Source of the DNA: Sinorhizobium medicae
GTDB lineage: Bacteria > Pseudomonadota > Alphaproteobacteria > Rhizobiales > Rhizobiaceae
Assembly (NCBI RefSeq): GCF_007827695.1
Contig: NZ_VITA01000004.1
Location: forward strand, 186,001 to 250,000
Length of the DNA: 64,000 nt
Direction of reading: 5' to 3'
In this document: one piece after another, positions 29,784 to 38,832 of the stretch
How the letters are laid out: each line of letters starts with the position of its first letter
Position numbering within the stretch: the stretch's first letter is position 1
The notes under the pieces: model-generated
Told to the model about the DNA's origin: nothing
Seen by the model: only the letters and a program-made list of their open reading frames with translations
Databases searched by the model: none
Translations under genes and position numbers: made by a program

Positions 29784-30812
29784 ATGTCCATTTCACTCCA
29801 CGGCAGAACACTTGCCGGGTTCATGATTGCAGCGGCCACCGTCACGGGCGTTTCCGCAAGTGCTTTCGCCGCGGAAAAGACGCTGACGGTCTACACTTAC
29901 GAAAGCTTCATCACAGAATGGGGGCCGGGCGCGAAGGTCTCCGAAGCCTTCGAGAAGGTCTGCGACTGCAAGGTCGATTATGTGGGCGTCGCCGACGGGG
30001 TCGAACTGCTGACGCGGCTGAAGCTCGAAGGTGAGGGATCCAAAGCCGACGTCGTGCTCGGTCTCGACACCAATCTCGTTGCCGAGGCCAAGGCGACCGG
30101 CTTCTTCGTTCCGCACGGCGTCGATACCACTTCCGTCGATGTTCCTGGTGGTTTCACCGACGACACCTTCATCCCCTATGACTACGGCCATTTCGCCGTG
30201 GTGTACGATACCGAGATGCTGAAGAGCCCGCCGAAGAGCCTCAGGGATCTGGTGGAAGGCGATCCAACGCAGAAGATCGTGATCGAGGACCCGCGCACTT
30301 CCACCCCCGGCCTCGGCCTGCTGCTTTGGGTGAAATCGGTCTATGGCGATCGGGCCGGCGAGGCCTGGGCAAAGCTCAAGGCGCGTGTGCTGACGGTCAC
30401 GCCGGGCTGGTCGGAGGCCTATGGCCTCTTCACCAAGGGTGAGGCGCCGATGGTTCTGTCCTACACCACCTCGCCCGCATATCACATGGTCGCGGAAGAT
30501 ACCGAGCGCTATCAGGCGGCCCCGTTCACCGAGGGCCACTACATCCAGATCGAAGTCGCCGCATTGACGAAGAACGCGAAGGACCCGGAGCTCGCCCGGA
30601 AGTTTCTGGACTTCATGATCGGTCCGGAATTCCAGTCGATCATCCCGACGACCAATTGGATGATGCCGGTGACGGCCACAAAGGAACCGCTGCCGGAGGC
30701 CTTCGGAAAGCTCGTCGAACCCCGGAAGACCTTTCTCATCCCCTCCGAGGAGGTTGCGGCCAACCGCAGGGCCTGGATCGATGAGTGGCTGACGGCGATG
30801 AGCAGGAACTGA
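29784..30812 (+). CDS. thiB: Thiamine ABC transporter substrate-binding protein
   Basis: This 342-residue periplasmic binding protein has a signal peptide (cleavage near AFAAEK). The mature start [18 protein letters not shown] is the usual ThiB/TbpA opening, and the C-terminal region has the [10 protein letters not shown] pattern. ThiB captures thiamine and its phosphates for ThiPQ. It is directly downstream of a TPP riboswitch and 7 bases before thiP. Confidence 0.94.
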   Translation: MSISLHGRTLAGFMIAAATVTGVSASAFAAEKTLTVYTYESFITEWGPGAKVSEAFEKVCDCKVDYVGVADGVELLTRLKLEGEGSKADVVLGLDTNLVAEAKATGFFVPHGVDTTSVDVPGGFTDDTFIPYDYGHFAVVYDTEMLKSPPKSLRDLVEGDPTQKIVIEDPRTSTPGLGLLLWVKSVYGDRAGEAWAKLKARVLTVTPGWSEAYGLFTKGEAPMVLSYTTSPAYHMVAEDTERYQAAPFTEGHYIQIEVAALTKNAKDPELARKFLDFMIGPEFQSIIPTTNWMMPVTATKEPLPEAFGKLVEPRKTFLIPSEEVAANRRAWIDEWLTAMSRN

Positions 30813-30819
30813 GGCTGGA

Positions 30820-32460
30820 TTGTCTGTCGCCAACCAAAACAGGACGGCCGAAAACAGGATGACAATGGCCGCCGGGGGTTTCGCCCTTGGCGGCGTTCTG
30901 CTTTTCATCGGCCTCGCAGCCGGGTCGCTGCTCGCCCAATCGACCGGCGGCAACGATGCCGGTCCGTTCCTTGACGCCTATATCTGGCGCATAACACGCT
31001 TCACACTGCTGCAGGCAGGCCTTTCCACGCTCTTTTCCGTGCTGCTCGCCATACCGGTGGCCCGCGCACTTGCCCGCCAGGCTTCGTTCCCCGGCCGCAT
31101 CTGGATGTTGCGGCTGCTGGCGCTGCCTCTCGGCCTTCCGGCCCTCGTCGGCGCTCTCGGCCTCATTGAGATCTGGGGACGACAGGGGCTTTTGAACAGG
31201 GTGCTCGCGGCGGCCGGGCTGGAGCAACCGGTCAGCATCTATGGGCTCTCCGGCATTCTCATCGCCCATGTCTTTTTCAACATGCCGCTCGCCGCCCGTC
31301 TGATGCTTGCCGGCATCGAGCGCATTCCGGCCGAGTATTGGCGCACCTCCGCCAATCTCGGCATGAGCGCCTTCGCCATCTTCCGCTTCATCGAGTGGCC
31401 GGTGATCCGCGGATTGCTTCCCGGCATCGCCGGACTCGTCTTCATGCTCTGCGCGACCAGCTTCACACTCGTGCTGACGCTTGGTGGCGGTCCGGCCGCC
31501 AGCACCATCGAAGTGGCCATCTATCAGGCGCTGCGCTTCGATTTCGACCCGCCGCGAGCGATCGCCCTGGCGGCACTTCAGGTCGCCCTTACAGGTGCGC
31601 TGCTTCTCGTCCTGAAATTGATCGCGCCGCCGCCGCCGGAGGGTGAGACGAGCGGCAAGTCGATCCGGCGTTCCGACGGTGCAAGCAGTCTTTCCCGGCT
31701 TGCCGACCGGGTTTGGCTGGTCCTCGCCGCCGGCCTGGTAGGCCTGCCGTTTGCAGCCATCGCCTATGCCGGTTCGAAGGCTGATCTGTTCCGGCTTCTG
31801 AGCGAGCCGGTGTTCCATCGGGCGCTCGCGATGAGCGCGACCATCTCGGTACTCTCCGCCGTCATTTCGGTCGCTGTGACGGCGCTGATGATCCGCACCG
31901 AAAGTCTCGCACTGGCGCAGCGGCGCCCCGGAATGACGGCACGTTTTTTCGCCGGCGCTATCGGTGCGAGCACATCCTTTATCCTGCTGATACCACCCGT
32001 CGTGCTCGGCGCCGGGTGGTTCCTGCTGTTGAGGCCTTTCGGCGACGTCGCCCGCTTCGCCCCTGCCGTCGTCGTCGCCATCAACGCGCTCATGGCGCTT
32101 CCCTTCGTTCACCGGGTGCTCGCACCCGCCATGGCGACGCACGCCGTGCGCACCGGTCGCCTTGCCGCAAGCCTTGGAATCGCCGGCTTTCAACGCCTGC
32201 TATGGATCGACTGGCCTGGCCTGCGCAAACCCCTTTTCGTCGCATTCTCCTTTGCCATGGCCCTGTCCCTGGGGGATCTGGGAGCGGTCGCACTTTTCGG
32301 CTCGCAGGACATGGTAACCCTCCCTTATCTGCTCTATAGCCGGATGGGCAGCTATCGCACCGCCGATGCGGCCGGGCTCGCGCTGTTCCTAGGCCTCCTC
32401 TGCCTGGTCCTGACGGTGCTCGGCACGGCGGGAGAAGAGCCTGAAGGTAAAGGCGCATGA
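30820..32460 (+). CDS. thiP: Thiamine ABC transporter permease
   Basis: This protein of about 546 residues is a double-length permease with around 12 membrane segments in two halves, each with an EAA-type loop (EYWRTSANLGMSAFAIFRFIEWP and GRLAASLGIAGFQRLLWIDWP). That layout is typical of ThiP and related iron permeases. The TTG at 30820 has GAGG at good spacing; an ATG at 30859 is the alternative. Its stop overlaps the thiQ ATG. Confidence 0.92.
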   Translation: MSVANQNRTAENRMTMAAGGFALGGVLLFIGLAAGSLLAQSTGGNDAGPFLDAYIWRITRFTLLQAGLSTLFSVLLAIPVARALARQASFPGRIWMLRLLALPLGLPALVGALGLIEIWGRQGLLNRVLAAAGLEQPVSIYGLSGILIAHVFFNMPLAARLMLAGIERIPAEYWRTSANLGMSAFAIFRFIEWPVIRGLLPGIAGLVFMLCATSFTLVLTLGGGPAASTIEVAIYQALRFDFDPPRAIALAALQVALTGALLLVLKLIAPPPPEGETSGKSIRRSDGASSLSRLADRVWLVLAAGLVGLPFAAIAYAGSKADLFRLLSEPVFHRALAMSATISVLSAVISVAVTALMIRTESLALAQRRPGMTARFFAGAIGASTSFILLIPPVVLGAGWFLLLRPFGDVARFAPAVVVAINALMALPFVHRVLAPAMATHAVRTGRLAASLGIAGFQRLLWIDWPGLRKPLFVAFSFAMALSLGDLGAVALFGSQDMVTLPYLLYSRMGSYRTADAAGLALFLGLLCLVLTVLGTAGEEPEGKGA

Positions 32461-33164
32461 TTTCCACCGCTCTCGCCCTCAGGGGCGTCGAGATAAGCTT
32501 TGACGCGACGACGCTCGCCTTCGACTGCACCATTGCCGCGGGCGGTATCGTCGCGGTCGCCGGCGCATCCGGTTCGGGCAAGTCGACACTCTTCAACGTC
32601 ATTGCCGGCTTCGAGCCGCCCGATCGTGGAGAGGTCCGCATTTTCGGCGAGGAGATGGCTGGCCGCCCACCGGCGGAACGCCCGGTCTCCGTCATCTTCC
32701 AGGAGCATAACCTTTTCGCGCATCTCGACGTGGCCACCAATGTCGGCTTCGGCATCAGCGCGGCGCTGCGGCTCGGCGCGGCCGAGCGCATGAAGGTGGA
32801 GGATGCGCTCAGCCGGGTGGGCCTCGCCGGATTCGGCAGCCGCCTTCCCCCGACCCTGTCGGGCGGGGAACGTCAGAGGGTAGCGCTCGCCCGGGCTTTC
32901 GTAAGGCACCGGCCGATACTCCTGCTCGACGAGCCTTTCGCGGCGCTCGATCCCGGCCTGCGGACGGAGATGCGTAGTCTCATCCGCGATTTGCACCAGG
33001 AGGAAGGCAATACGATACTGATGATCACGCATCATCCCGATGACGTGAGGGCGCTGGCCGAAAGCGTCATTTTCCTCGACCAGGGCCGTATTATCGCCCA
33101 TGATGAGACCGCCAGGTTTTTCGAGCGCCGAGACATTCCTGCAATCAGCCGGTTCCTCGGGTAA
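32457..33164 (+). CDS. thiQ: Thiamine ABC transporter ATP-binding protein
   Basis: This 235-residue ATPase has Walker A GASGSGKSTLF, Q-loop FQEHNLFAHL, signature LSGGERQRVALARAF and Walker B ILLLDEPFAALDP. ThiQ powers ThiBP. The ATGA overlap with thiP places it in the same unit. No further thi gene follows; a 418-base gap comes next. Confidence 0.93.
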   Translation: MISTALALRGVEISFDATTLAFDCTIAAGGIVAVAGASGSGKSTLFNVIAGFEPPDRGEVRIFGEEMAGRPPAERPVSVIFQEHNLFAHLDVATNVGFGISAALRLGAAERMKVEDALSRVGLAGFGSRLPPTLSGGERQRVALARAFVRHRPILLLDEPFAALDPGLRTEMRSLIRDLHQEEGNTILMITHHPDDVRALAESVIFLDQGRIIAHDETARFFERRDIPAISRFLG

Positions 33165-33582
33165 GGACGGAAAAACGTGCGCAGTTTTCTTCATTGCGCT
33201 CTAAATTTGCCGTTCGCCACAATTTGACCTCTGCGCTGTGCGACGCGCGGTGTGCACTACGGCGCCGTGCTCTGCAGACGGGCAAGAGGTCGCTGTCAGC
33301 GCTTCGAACAGCTGCTTGTTCGCCCGTGATAGGCTGCGGATCATGGGCATGCAGCAGCGGATGTCTTCAAAAATTCGCGCATCCGTTGCTGCGAAACCAC
33401 GGGGCAACTATTTCTACTGGGGTCGGCTAGGCAGGCAGAGCTGAAATCGGATACAGCAGAATCTCTGGCTGAAACACCCGCGCCGGTGCATCGCATCCGG
33501 CTGAAAAAGTAGGACTTTTCGCCGATTGCGATGAATGGCTGTAAGCCGCGGGTCGCGCCGGCGGATGGGAACGGGCTGAGGC
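33165..33582. other. Intergenic region thiQ / M48 protease
   Basis: Short open frames on both strands in this 418-base stretch do not look like proteins. No terminator with a T-run was found after thiQ. The GC pattern around 33240-33310 is irregular. It could hold a promoter for the protease or a small RNA, but I see no specific support. Confidence 0.4.
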
Positions 33583-35094
33583 ATGATAAGGCAGGCAGTC
33601 AAGAATGACTGGTTTCCGCGGCGGCATGGAACCGTGCGCGCACGAGCGTTGGTTGTATTGGCGGCCACGACGCTGGTCGCCGGCTGCCAGTCGGTAATCG
33701 AACAGACCTACGAGCCGACCGTTTCGCCATCCTCCAATCCGCAGATCGTCGAAGAGGTGCAGAAGAACGATCCGCGTGCCCAACTCGGCGCACGCGAACA
33801 TCCGCGCATCGTTGCGAGCTATGGCGGTGAGTACCGCGACGCCAAGACAGAGCGGCTGGTCGCCCGGATCACCGGCGCCCTGACGGCCGTTTCGGAAAAT
33901 CCCCAGCAATCCTACCGCATCACCATTCTCAATTCGCCGGCGATCAACGCTTTCGCGCTCCCCGGCGGCTATCTCTACGTCACGCGGGGTCTGCTGGCGC
34001 TTGCCAACGACGCCTCTGAAGTGGCAGCCGTGCTCTCGCACGAGATGGCCCATGTGACGGCCAATCACGGCATTCAGCGACAGCAGCGCGAGGAGGCGGA
34101 GGTGATCGCCAGCCGCGTCGTTTCCGAGGTGCTGTCTTCCGATCTCGCCGGCAAACAGGCGCTTGCCCGGGGTAAGCTGCGCCTCGCGGCCTTTTCACGC
34201 AATCAGGAACTGCAGGCGGACGTGATCGGCGTCCGCATGCTGGGAGAAGCGGGCTACGATCCCTATGCGGCGGCACGCTTTCTCGATTCCATGGCTGCCT
34301 ATAGCCGCTTCAGTGCGGTCGATCCGGAGGCAGACCAGAGCCTGGACTTTCTGTCGAGCCACCCTAACGCGCCGCAGCGCGTCGACCTCGCGCGACGGCA
34401 TGCGCGTGCCTTTGGTCTCGAGGGCACAAGCGGCGATCGCGGGCGCGACTACTATCTCGCGGGAATCGACGGTATCCTCTATGGCGACAGTCCGCAGGAA
34501 GGCTATGTCCGTGGACAGACCTTCCTGCACGGCCAGCTCGGCATACGCTTCGACGTGCCCACAGGTTTTCAGATCGACAACAAGGCAGAGGCCGTACTTG
34601 CCACGGGTCCTGGTGAAGTGGCCGTCCGTTTCGACGGCATCGCCGATACGAGCGGGCGCAACCTGACCGATTACATCGCCAGCGGCTGGGTGACCGGCCT
34701 CAAGCCCGATACGATCCGTTCCATCCGGGTCAATGGTCTGGAGGCCGCGACGGCGCGCGCCTCCGCCGACCGCTGGGATTTCGACGTCACGGTGATCAGG
34801 CTCGGCGAGCGCATATACCGCTTTCTGACGGCCGTTCCAAAGGGTTCCAGCGCACTGCAGCCGACAGCGGACCAGCTGCGCACGTCCTTCCGACGGATGA
34901 CGTCTGGCGAAGTTCAGTCGCTGAAGCCGCTGCGTGTCCGGGTGGTCACGGTCCGGTCCGGCGACACGACCGCGACACTGGCGGCGCGCATGATGGGCAC
35001 CGACCGGAAGCTCGACCTCTTTCGCCTGATCAATGCGATGCAGATCACCTCCACCGTCAGACCGGGCGACAAGGTGAAGATCATTTCCGAGTGA
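33583..35094 (+). CDS. M48-family metalloprotease lipoprotein with C-terminal LysM-like domain
   Basis: This 503-residue protein has a basic, hydrophobic lipoprotein signal ending in LVAGC (Cys35). The zinc motif HEMAH is at 153-157 (VLSHEMAHVTANHG), with the downstream Glu ligand in a FSRNQELQADVIGVRM helix. The last 50 residues resemble a LysM/peptidoglycan-binding module (VRSGDTTATLAARMMG...PGDKVKIIS). It fits BepA/YfgC-like periplasmic proteases that act on outer-membrane assembly. It is followed by repeats and the convergent rpoH2. Confidence 0.88.
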   Translation: MIRQAVKNDWFPRRHGTVRARALVVLAATTLVAGCQSVIEQTYEPTVSPSSNPQIVEEVQKNDPRAQLGAREHPRIVASYGGEYRDAKTERLVARITGALTAVSENPQQSYRITILNSPAINAFALPGGYLYVTRGLLALANDASEVAAVLSHEMAHVTANHGIQRQQREEAEVIASRVVSEVLSSDLAGKQALARGKLRLAAFSRNQELQADVIGVRMLGEAGYDPYAAARFLDSMAAYSRFSAVDPEADQSLDFLSSHPNAPQRVDLARRHARAFGLEGTSGDRGRDYYLAGIDGILYGDSPQEGYVRGQTFLHGQLGIRFDVPTGFQIDNKAEAVLATGPGEVAVRFDGIADTSGRNLTDYIASGWVTGLKPDTIRSIRVNGLEAATARASADRWDFDVTVIRLGERIYRFLTAVPKGSSALQPTADQLRTSFRRMTSGEVQSLKPLRVRVVTVRSGDTTATLAARMMGTDRKLDLFRLINAMQITSTVRPGDKVKIISE

Positions 35095-35104
35095 GACGGC
35101 TACC

Positions 35105-35201
35105 GCATATTTCCTTTAATCGGATCCGATTAAAGGACAAAAAGATGCAGCAGATCAAAGTACTACAGCGACCTTTGTGCGTCCGATGAAGCACGGCGCT
35201 G
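35105..35201. repeat. Dispersed palindromic repeat, copy 2
   Basis: This repeat is homologous end to end to 26218-26318. At 35112-35137 it holds a perfect 26-bp palindrome centred on CGGATCCG, the best preserved part of the element. It lies between convergent genes. Confidence 0.8.
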
Positions 35202-35210
35202 TGGCGGCCG

Positions 35211-35366
35211 CCCTCATCCCGCTCCCGCGACCTTCTCCGCATGATGGGGAGAAGGTCCTCGTTGCGTCTAATAGCCCTGAGTATAAAGCCCGTGTGCAAG
35301 GCAAAGCGAGCTTTGCTGGTCCCTTCGCACCGCTTGCGGCGAGAAATTACCGGTAGGCGGATGAGG
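35211..35366. repeat. RIME1-like repeat with terminal inverted motif
   Basis: The segment is bounded by CCCTCATCC at the left and GGATGAGG at the right, and contains a CCTTCTCC / GGAGAAGG stem at 35231-35255. This opening is the common start of rhizobial RIME-type intergenic repeats. It abuts the copy-2 repeat, forming a repeat nest between the M48 gene and rpoH2. Confidence 0.7.
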
Positions 35367-35392
35367 AGCAAACGATCTCGCCAGGCTTTGAC

Positions 35393-36259
35393 TTAATGCA
35401 GGGCCGCCGTCAGGGCCGGGGCCCTGGCGGTGAGTGCCGCGCGCAGCTTTTCAAGTGCACGTGTTTCAATTTGCCGCACGCGCTCCTTCGATATTCCAAG
35501 CGCAACACCGAGTTCCTCCAATGTTGCACCGTCCTCGGAGAGACGCCGTGCGCGGATGATCTTCATTTCGCGTTCGCTAAGCTCCCCGAGAGCGACGTGC
35601 AGCCACCGTCGGGCGCGCTCCCCGTCGATCAGGTCGCTCACCTGCTCATCGGGCAGAGGCGCCTCGCTCGCCAGAAAATCGAGCCGGGCCCCCGCATCCG
35701 GGTCGCCGCCGCCTATGGGGGCCTGCAGCGACGCGTCGTTTCCAGAGAGGCGTGCATCCATCGTTTGTACGTCGGCGAGACTCACGCCGATTGCGGCGGC
35801 GATCTCCTCATGCACCGCCTGCGAGGTCAACTGCCTGTCGCCCTGTGCGAGCCGGGCCCGCAGCCGGCGCAGGTTGAAGAAAAGCGCCTTCTGCGCCGAA
35901 CTGGTTCCCCCGCGCACGATCGACCAGTTGCGCAGCACATAGTCCTGCATCGAGGCTCGGATCCACCAGGTCGCATAGGTCGAAAAACGCACCTCACGGC
36001 TCGGTTCGAAGCGCGCTGCGGCTTCCAATAGACCGATGTGCCCCTCCTGCACGAGATCTCCCATGGGCAGCCCAAAGCTACGGAACTTCGCCGCCATCGA
36101 GATGACCAGCCGCATATGCGACATCGCGATCTTGTTGCGCGCCTCCTGGTCGTTGTCGTTGCGCCATGCCTCCGCGAGCGCATGTTCCTCGTCCCGCTCG
36201 AGATAGGGCGCTTCCATGGCAATCTTGATCATACGCCTGTCTGCTGTGAGGGTCTTCAT
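35393..36259 (-). CDS. rpoH2: RNA polymerase sigma-32 factor RpoH2
   Basis: This 288-residue sigma-32 family factor has region 2 (AMSHMRLVISMAAKFRSFGLPMGDLVQEGHIGLLEAAARFEPSREVRFSTYATWWIRA) and region 4.2 (EELGVALGISKERVRQIETRALEKLR). Some residues differ from typical RpoH, as known for the rhizobial second copy. The ATG at 36259 has GGAG six bases upstream; the frame continues to 36418 without protein character. A textbook EcfG/RpoE2-type promoter lies about 210 bases upstream, fitting the known placement of rpoH2 in the general stress regulon. Confidence 0.93.
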   Translation of the reverse strand: MKTLTADRRMIKIAMEAPYLERDEEHALAEAWRNDNDQEARNKIAMSHMRLVISMAAKFRSFGLPMGDLVQEGHIGLLEAAARFEPSREVRFSTYATWWIRASMQDYVLRNWSIVRGGTSSAQKALFFNLRRLRARLAQGDRQLTSQAVHEEIAAAIGVSLADVQTMDARLSGNDASLQAPIGGGDPDAGARLDFLASEAPLPDEQVSDLIDGERARRWLHVALGELSEREMKIIRARRLSEDGATLEELGVALGISKERVRQIETRALEKLRAALTARAPALTAALH

Positions 36260-36470
36260 CGATTGCTCCGTAGCTGGCGTCGAGCGCCATTTCGCGATTG
36301 AACTCCAAAGGCCGAGCGGTCTCTTGCCGCGTTCGGCAACGGGACGGATGGCGCTGGTTGACGAAGTGACAGAGCGCCCTAAATGGAAGAATACGAACCT
36401 GAGGCGTGAGGAATTCACGGGGCCAGATCGCTCGGCAGTACAGGCAAAGACCTCCCTGCCGGGAGTGTTA

Positions 36471-36495
36471 AACGTGCGCGGGCGGGAAAAGTTCC
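36471..36495 (-). promoter_or_regulatory. RpoE2 (EcfG)-type promoter of rpoH2
   Basis: On the minus strand, GGAAC, 16 bases, then CGTT match the general stress sigma factor consensus of alphaproteobacteria (GGAAC N16-17 CGTT) exactly. A transcript would begin near 36464 and have about 200 bases of leader before rpoH2. Confidence 0.8.
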
Positions 36496-36594
36496 GCGCG
36501 CGATACCGCTTTTTGATTGTGGCCGCGACTTCCTTGCGGCATTTGATTGTAAGGTCCGGCGGCGCCCAGGGAGCACTGGCAACAAATCTAGGGC

Positions 36595-36629
36595 AACAAA
36601 AAACCCGGCCTGCGGCCGGGTTTTTTGTT
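36595..36629 (-). terminator. Terminator downstream of carD
   Basis: AACAAAAAACCCGGCC and GGCCGGGTTTTTTGTT form a perfect 16-bp stem with a 3-base loop, about 66 bases beyond the carD stop. A- and T-runs on both sides make it bidirectional. Confidence 0.92.
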
Positions 36630-36695
36630 CGCTTCTCAACTCTTTGAAACCGATCACGTCCTGTTCTAGGTCGATCCGACCTGACAAACCGCGAT

Positions 36696-37265
36696 CTAGG
36701 CGGCTTCGTCCTGTGCGTCGTCTTCTTCGATAGCCTTGCCGCGTTTCGGACCCTTGTTGAGATGGGCCTCGACGAGACGAACGGCTTCAGTCTCCGACAT
36801 CTTGTTCACGGCAGCGATTTCGCGCGCCATCCGGTCAAGCGCGGCTTCATAGAGCTGGCGCTCGGAATAGGACTGCTCCGGCTGGTTTTCGGCACGATAA
36901 AGATCGCGCACCACTTCCGCGATGGAAATGAGGTCGCCGGAGTTGATCTTGGCATCGTACTCCTGGGCACGCCGCGACCACATGGTCCGTTTCACGCGCG
37001 CCTTGCCCTGCACGACCTTCAACGCGCGGTCGACGAAATCGGTTTCGGACAGCTTGCGCATACCGATACCCACAGCCTTCGCCACGGGGACCTTGAGGCG
37101 CATCTTATCCTTCTCGAAGTCGATGACGAAAAGTTCGAGCTTCATGCCCGCGACTTCCTGTTCCTCGATCGCGACGATCTGGCCAACGCCATGAGCCGGA
37201 TAAACGATCGATTCACCGGTCTTGAAGCCTTGGCGCGTTGAAGATTTCTTCTGCTGGGTGGTCAT
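36696..37265 (-). CDS. CarD-family transcriptional regulator
   Basis: This 189-residue protein has an N-terminal CarD/TRCF RNA-polymerase interaction domain (FKTGESIVYPAHGVGQIVAIEEQEVAG...FVIDFEKDKMRLKVP) and a helical C-terminal DNA-interacting domain (WSRRAQEYDAKINSGDLISIAEVVRDLYRAE). CarD proteins bind RNAP beta and stabilise open complexes at rRNA and other promoters. The start at 37265 is chosen since 13 further residues upstream are not conserved in type. It is monocistronic with a strong terminator. Confidence 0.93.
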   Translation of the reverse strand: MTTQQKKSSTRQGFKTGESIVYPAHGVGQIVAIEEQEVAGMKLELFVIDFEKDKMRLKVPVAKAVGIGMRKLSETDFVDRALKVVQGKARVKRTMWSRRAQEYDAKINSGDLISIAEVVRDLYRAENQPEQSYSERQLYEAALDRMAREIAAVNKMSETEAVRLVEAHLNKGPKRGKAIEEDDAQDEAA

Positions 37266-37672
37266 TCGTTTCGTACACTCCCTAGTGCGCACCCGGCCTC
37301 TCATGAGCCGGGGCCGGGTCAGTCAGGCCCGGGATAGACGGGGATACCGCCGGGTGGGTCCACCTGGTCCGTCCAATGAAACGCAAACAAGCTCTTATGG
37401 CGCAGTCACAAGCAACGGGCCGTTGCATATCTCAAAAGTGCCGCGCGGAAGGATCGTTTGCTTTCGTGCTGGTTTTCGGGCGCGCAAAAGCACCCTCTGT
37501 GGATCAGTGTAAGAAAACTATCACAAAAAAGAGCGGAAATCAATAATTTGCTGCACGGCAACGATCAAGTCGCCGCGCTCGCAAGCGCGAAGTGCCGGTG
37601 GGATTTTCCCCAGCTTTCCGGCCTTGCCATCTGTCGTCCGCCTGTACGACGCTCCAGCGCCGCAGAGCCGCC
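37266..37672. other. Intergenic region fdxA / carD
   Basis: The 407 bases contain no convincing gene. They should hold the carD promoter, and an AT-rich patch at 37500-37550 is a possible candidate. No clear terminator for fdxA was seen. Confidence 0.4.
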
Positions 37673-38011
37673 TCAGTCGCCCTGTCCCGGCTCCGGAGAA
37701 AAATACTTCTCGTACTTTCCTTCCAGGCCGTCCATCTCCGTAGCCTCCGGCAGCGGATCCCGCTTGACGGTGATGTTCGGCCATTGCGTGGAGAAATCTG
37801 CGTTAAGCTTCAACCACATATCCAGACCCGGCTCGGTATCCGGCTTGATCGCCCCAGCGGGACATTCCGGCTCGCATACGCCGCAGTCGATGCATTCATC
37901 CGGATGGATGACGAGGAAGTTCTCCCCCTCATAAAAACAATCCACCGGGCAGACTTCGACGCAGTCCGTGTACTTACAGCGAATGCAGTTATCGGTCACG
38001 ACATACGTCAT
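37673..38011 (-). CDS. fdxA: Seven-iron ferredoxin FdxA ([3Fe-4S][4Fe-4S])
   Basis: This 112-residue ferredoxin has cysteine clusters [17 protein letters not shown] (residues 9-25) and [12 protein letters not shown] (40-50), the arrangement of 7Fe-8S Azotobacter-type FdxA. The start at 38011 gives the universal [10 protein letters not shown] opening. It may donate electrons in iron-sulfur related metabolism; the partner is unknown. It follows the helicase and S4 genes in the same direction, with a 398-base gap. Confidence 0.95.
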   Translation of the reverse strand: MTYVVTDNCIRCKYTDCVEVCPVDCFYEGENFLVIHPDECIDCGVCEPECPAGAIKPDTEPGLDMWLKLNADFSTQWPNITVKRDPLPEATEMDGLEGKYEKYFSPEPGQGD

Positions 38012-38409
38012 GAGGTACTCCAGCCAATGCTCACATTTGATGGCAGACGGCAATCAACGGTGACACTCGATCGCCCGCGCATGCTAGGAATGTCCGGAGC
38101 GCATAGCTGCCGAAGCAGTCCTGAATGCCATCCTCCGCATGGCTTCGTGAATCGGGAACGATCCAGGGGTGAAACCACGCATCGGTTCAACCTGCTACAC
38201 CTGCCGTCGCCCCGAAAAAATGGGCCCGGCGCTGCAGCGTTGCTTGTGACGTAAAGGCTTTGACGGCCCTTTGCAAGAATTATCCATGCGCGATTTGCCC
38301 CTATGGGGGCACAGTTTTCCAGCCTCGGGACCGGCGTGCCGAATTCCGTTGCAGGGCACCTGAAAGGAAGGGCAATCGGGCGTCCCGACGGTGCCCGGCG
38401 CGACGAAAC
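38012..38409. other. Intergenic region S4 protein / fdxA
   Basis: No convincing gene lies in these 398 bases. They should include the fdxA promoter. The GC-rich left half and AT-rich patches near 38200-38300 show no clear palindrome. Confidence 0.4.
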
Positions 38410-38823
38410 TCAATCGTCCTCGTGGTCCGCGCCCGGCCGCAGCCGGTCGGTTTCGCGACGCTCCCGCTTCGTCGGCCGCCCTGCTCCGCGGTCTCGCGTC
38501 GCCTGCTCGTAAAGCGTGGGCTTGCCGGCGGGCGCGGCGGGCGTGAGATCCTCGTAAAGCAGACGGGCTTCCTCGTAGGGCCCTCGGCGGGACCCAGGCA
38601 GCAGCACCCGCAAGACCAGATCGCGCCGCTCCAGCGACACTTCGAGCATGTCTCCGGCCTTTATCTGGGCGGACGATTGCGTTTCACGTTTGCCGTTGAC
38701 CACCACGTGACCGGCCTCGATCGCCTTCTGAGCGAGCGAGCGCGATTTGATCAGCCGGGCAAAGAACAGCCATTTGTCGAGCCGCTGACGCGTTGCAGGG
38801 GCGGACGGCGGCTGTTTTTCCAT
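38410..38823 (-). CDS. S4-domain RNA-binding protein (Hsp15-like)
   Basis: This 137-residue protein has an S4 fold at residues 14-60: QRLDKWLFFARLIKSRSLAQKAIEAGHVVVNGKRE. A basic tail (RERRETDRLRPG) follows. This resembles heat-shock protein Hsp15, which recycles stalled 50S-peptidyl-tRNA complexes. It begins 9 bases after the helicase stop, so the two are probably co-transcribed and both linked to RNA. Confidence 0.88.
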   Translation of the reverse strand: MEKQPPSAPATRQRLDKWLFFARLIKSRSLAQKAIEAGHVVVNGKRETQSSAQIKAGDMLEVSLERRDLVLRVLLPGSRRGPYEEARLLYEDLTPAAPAGKPTLYEQATRDRGAGRPTKRERRETDRLRPGADHEDD

Positions 38824-38832
38824 GGCCCGAAC

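Larger units (their letters stand above)
36260..36695. other. Intergenic region carD / rpoH2
   Basis: This 436-base stretch holds the rpoH2 leader, its stress promoter (36471-36495) and, at the right, the carD terminator. No gene is convincing. Confidence 0.6.
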
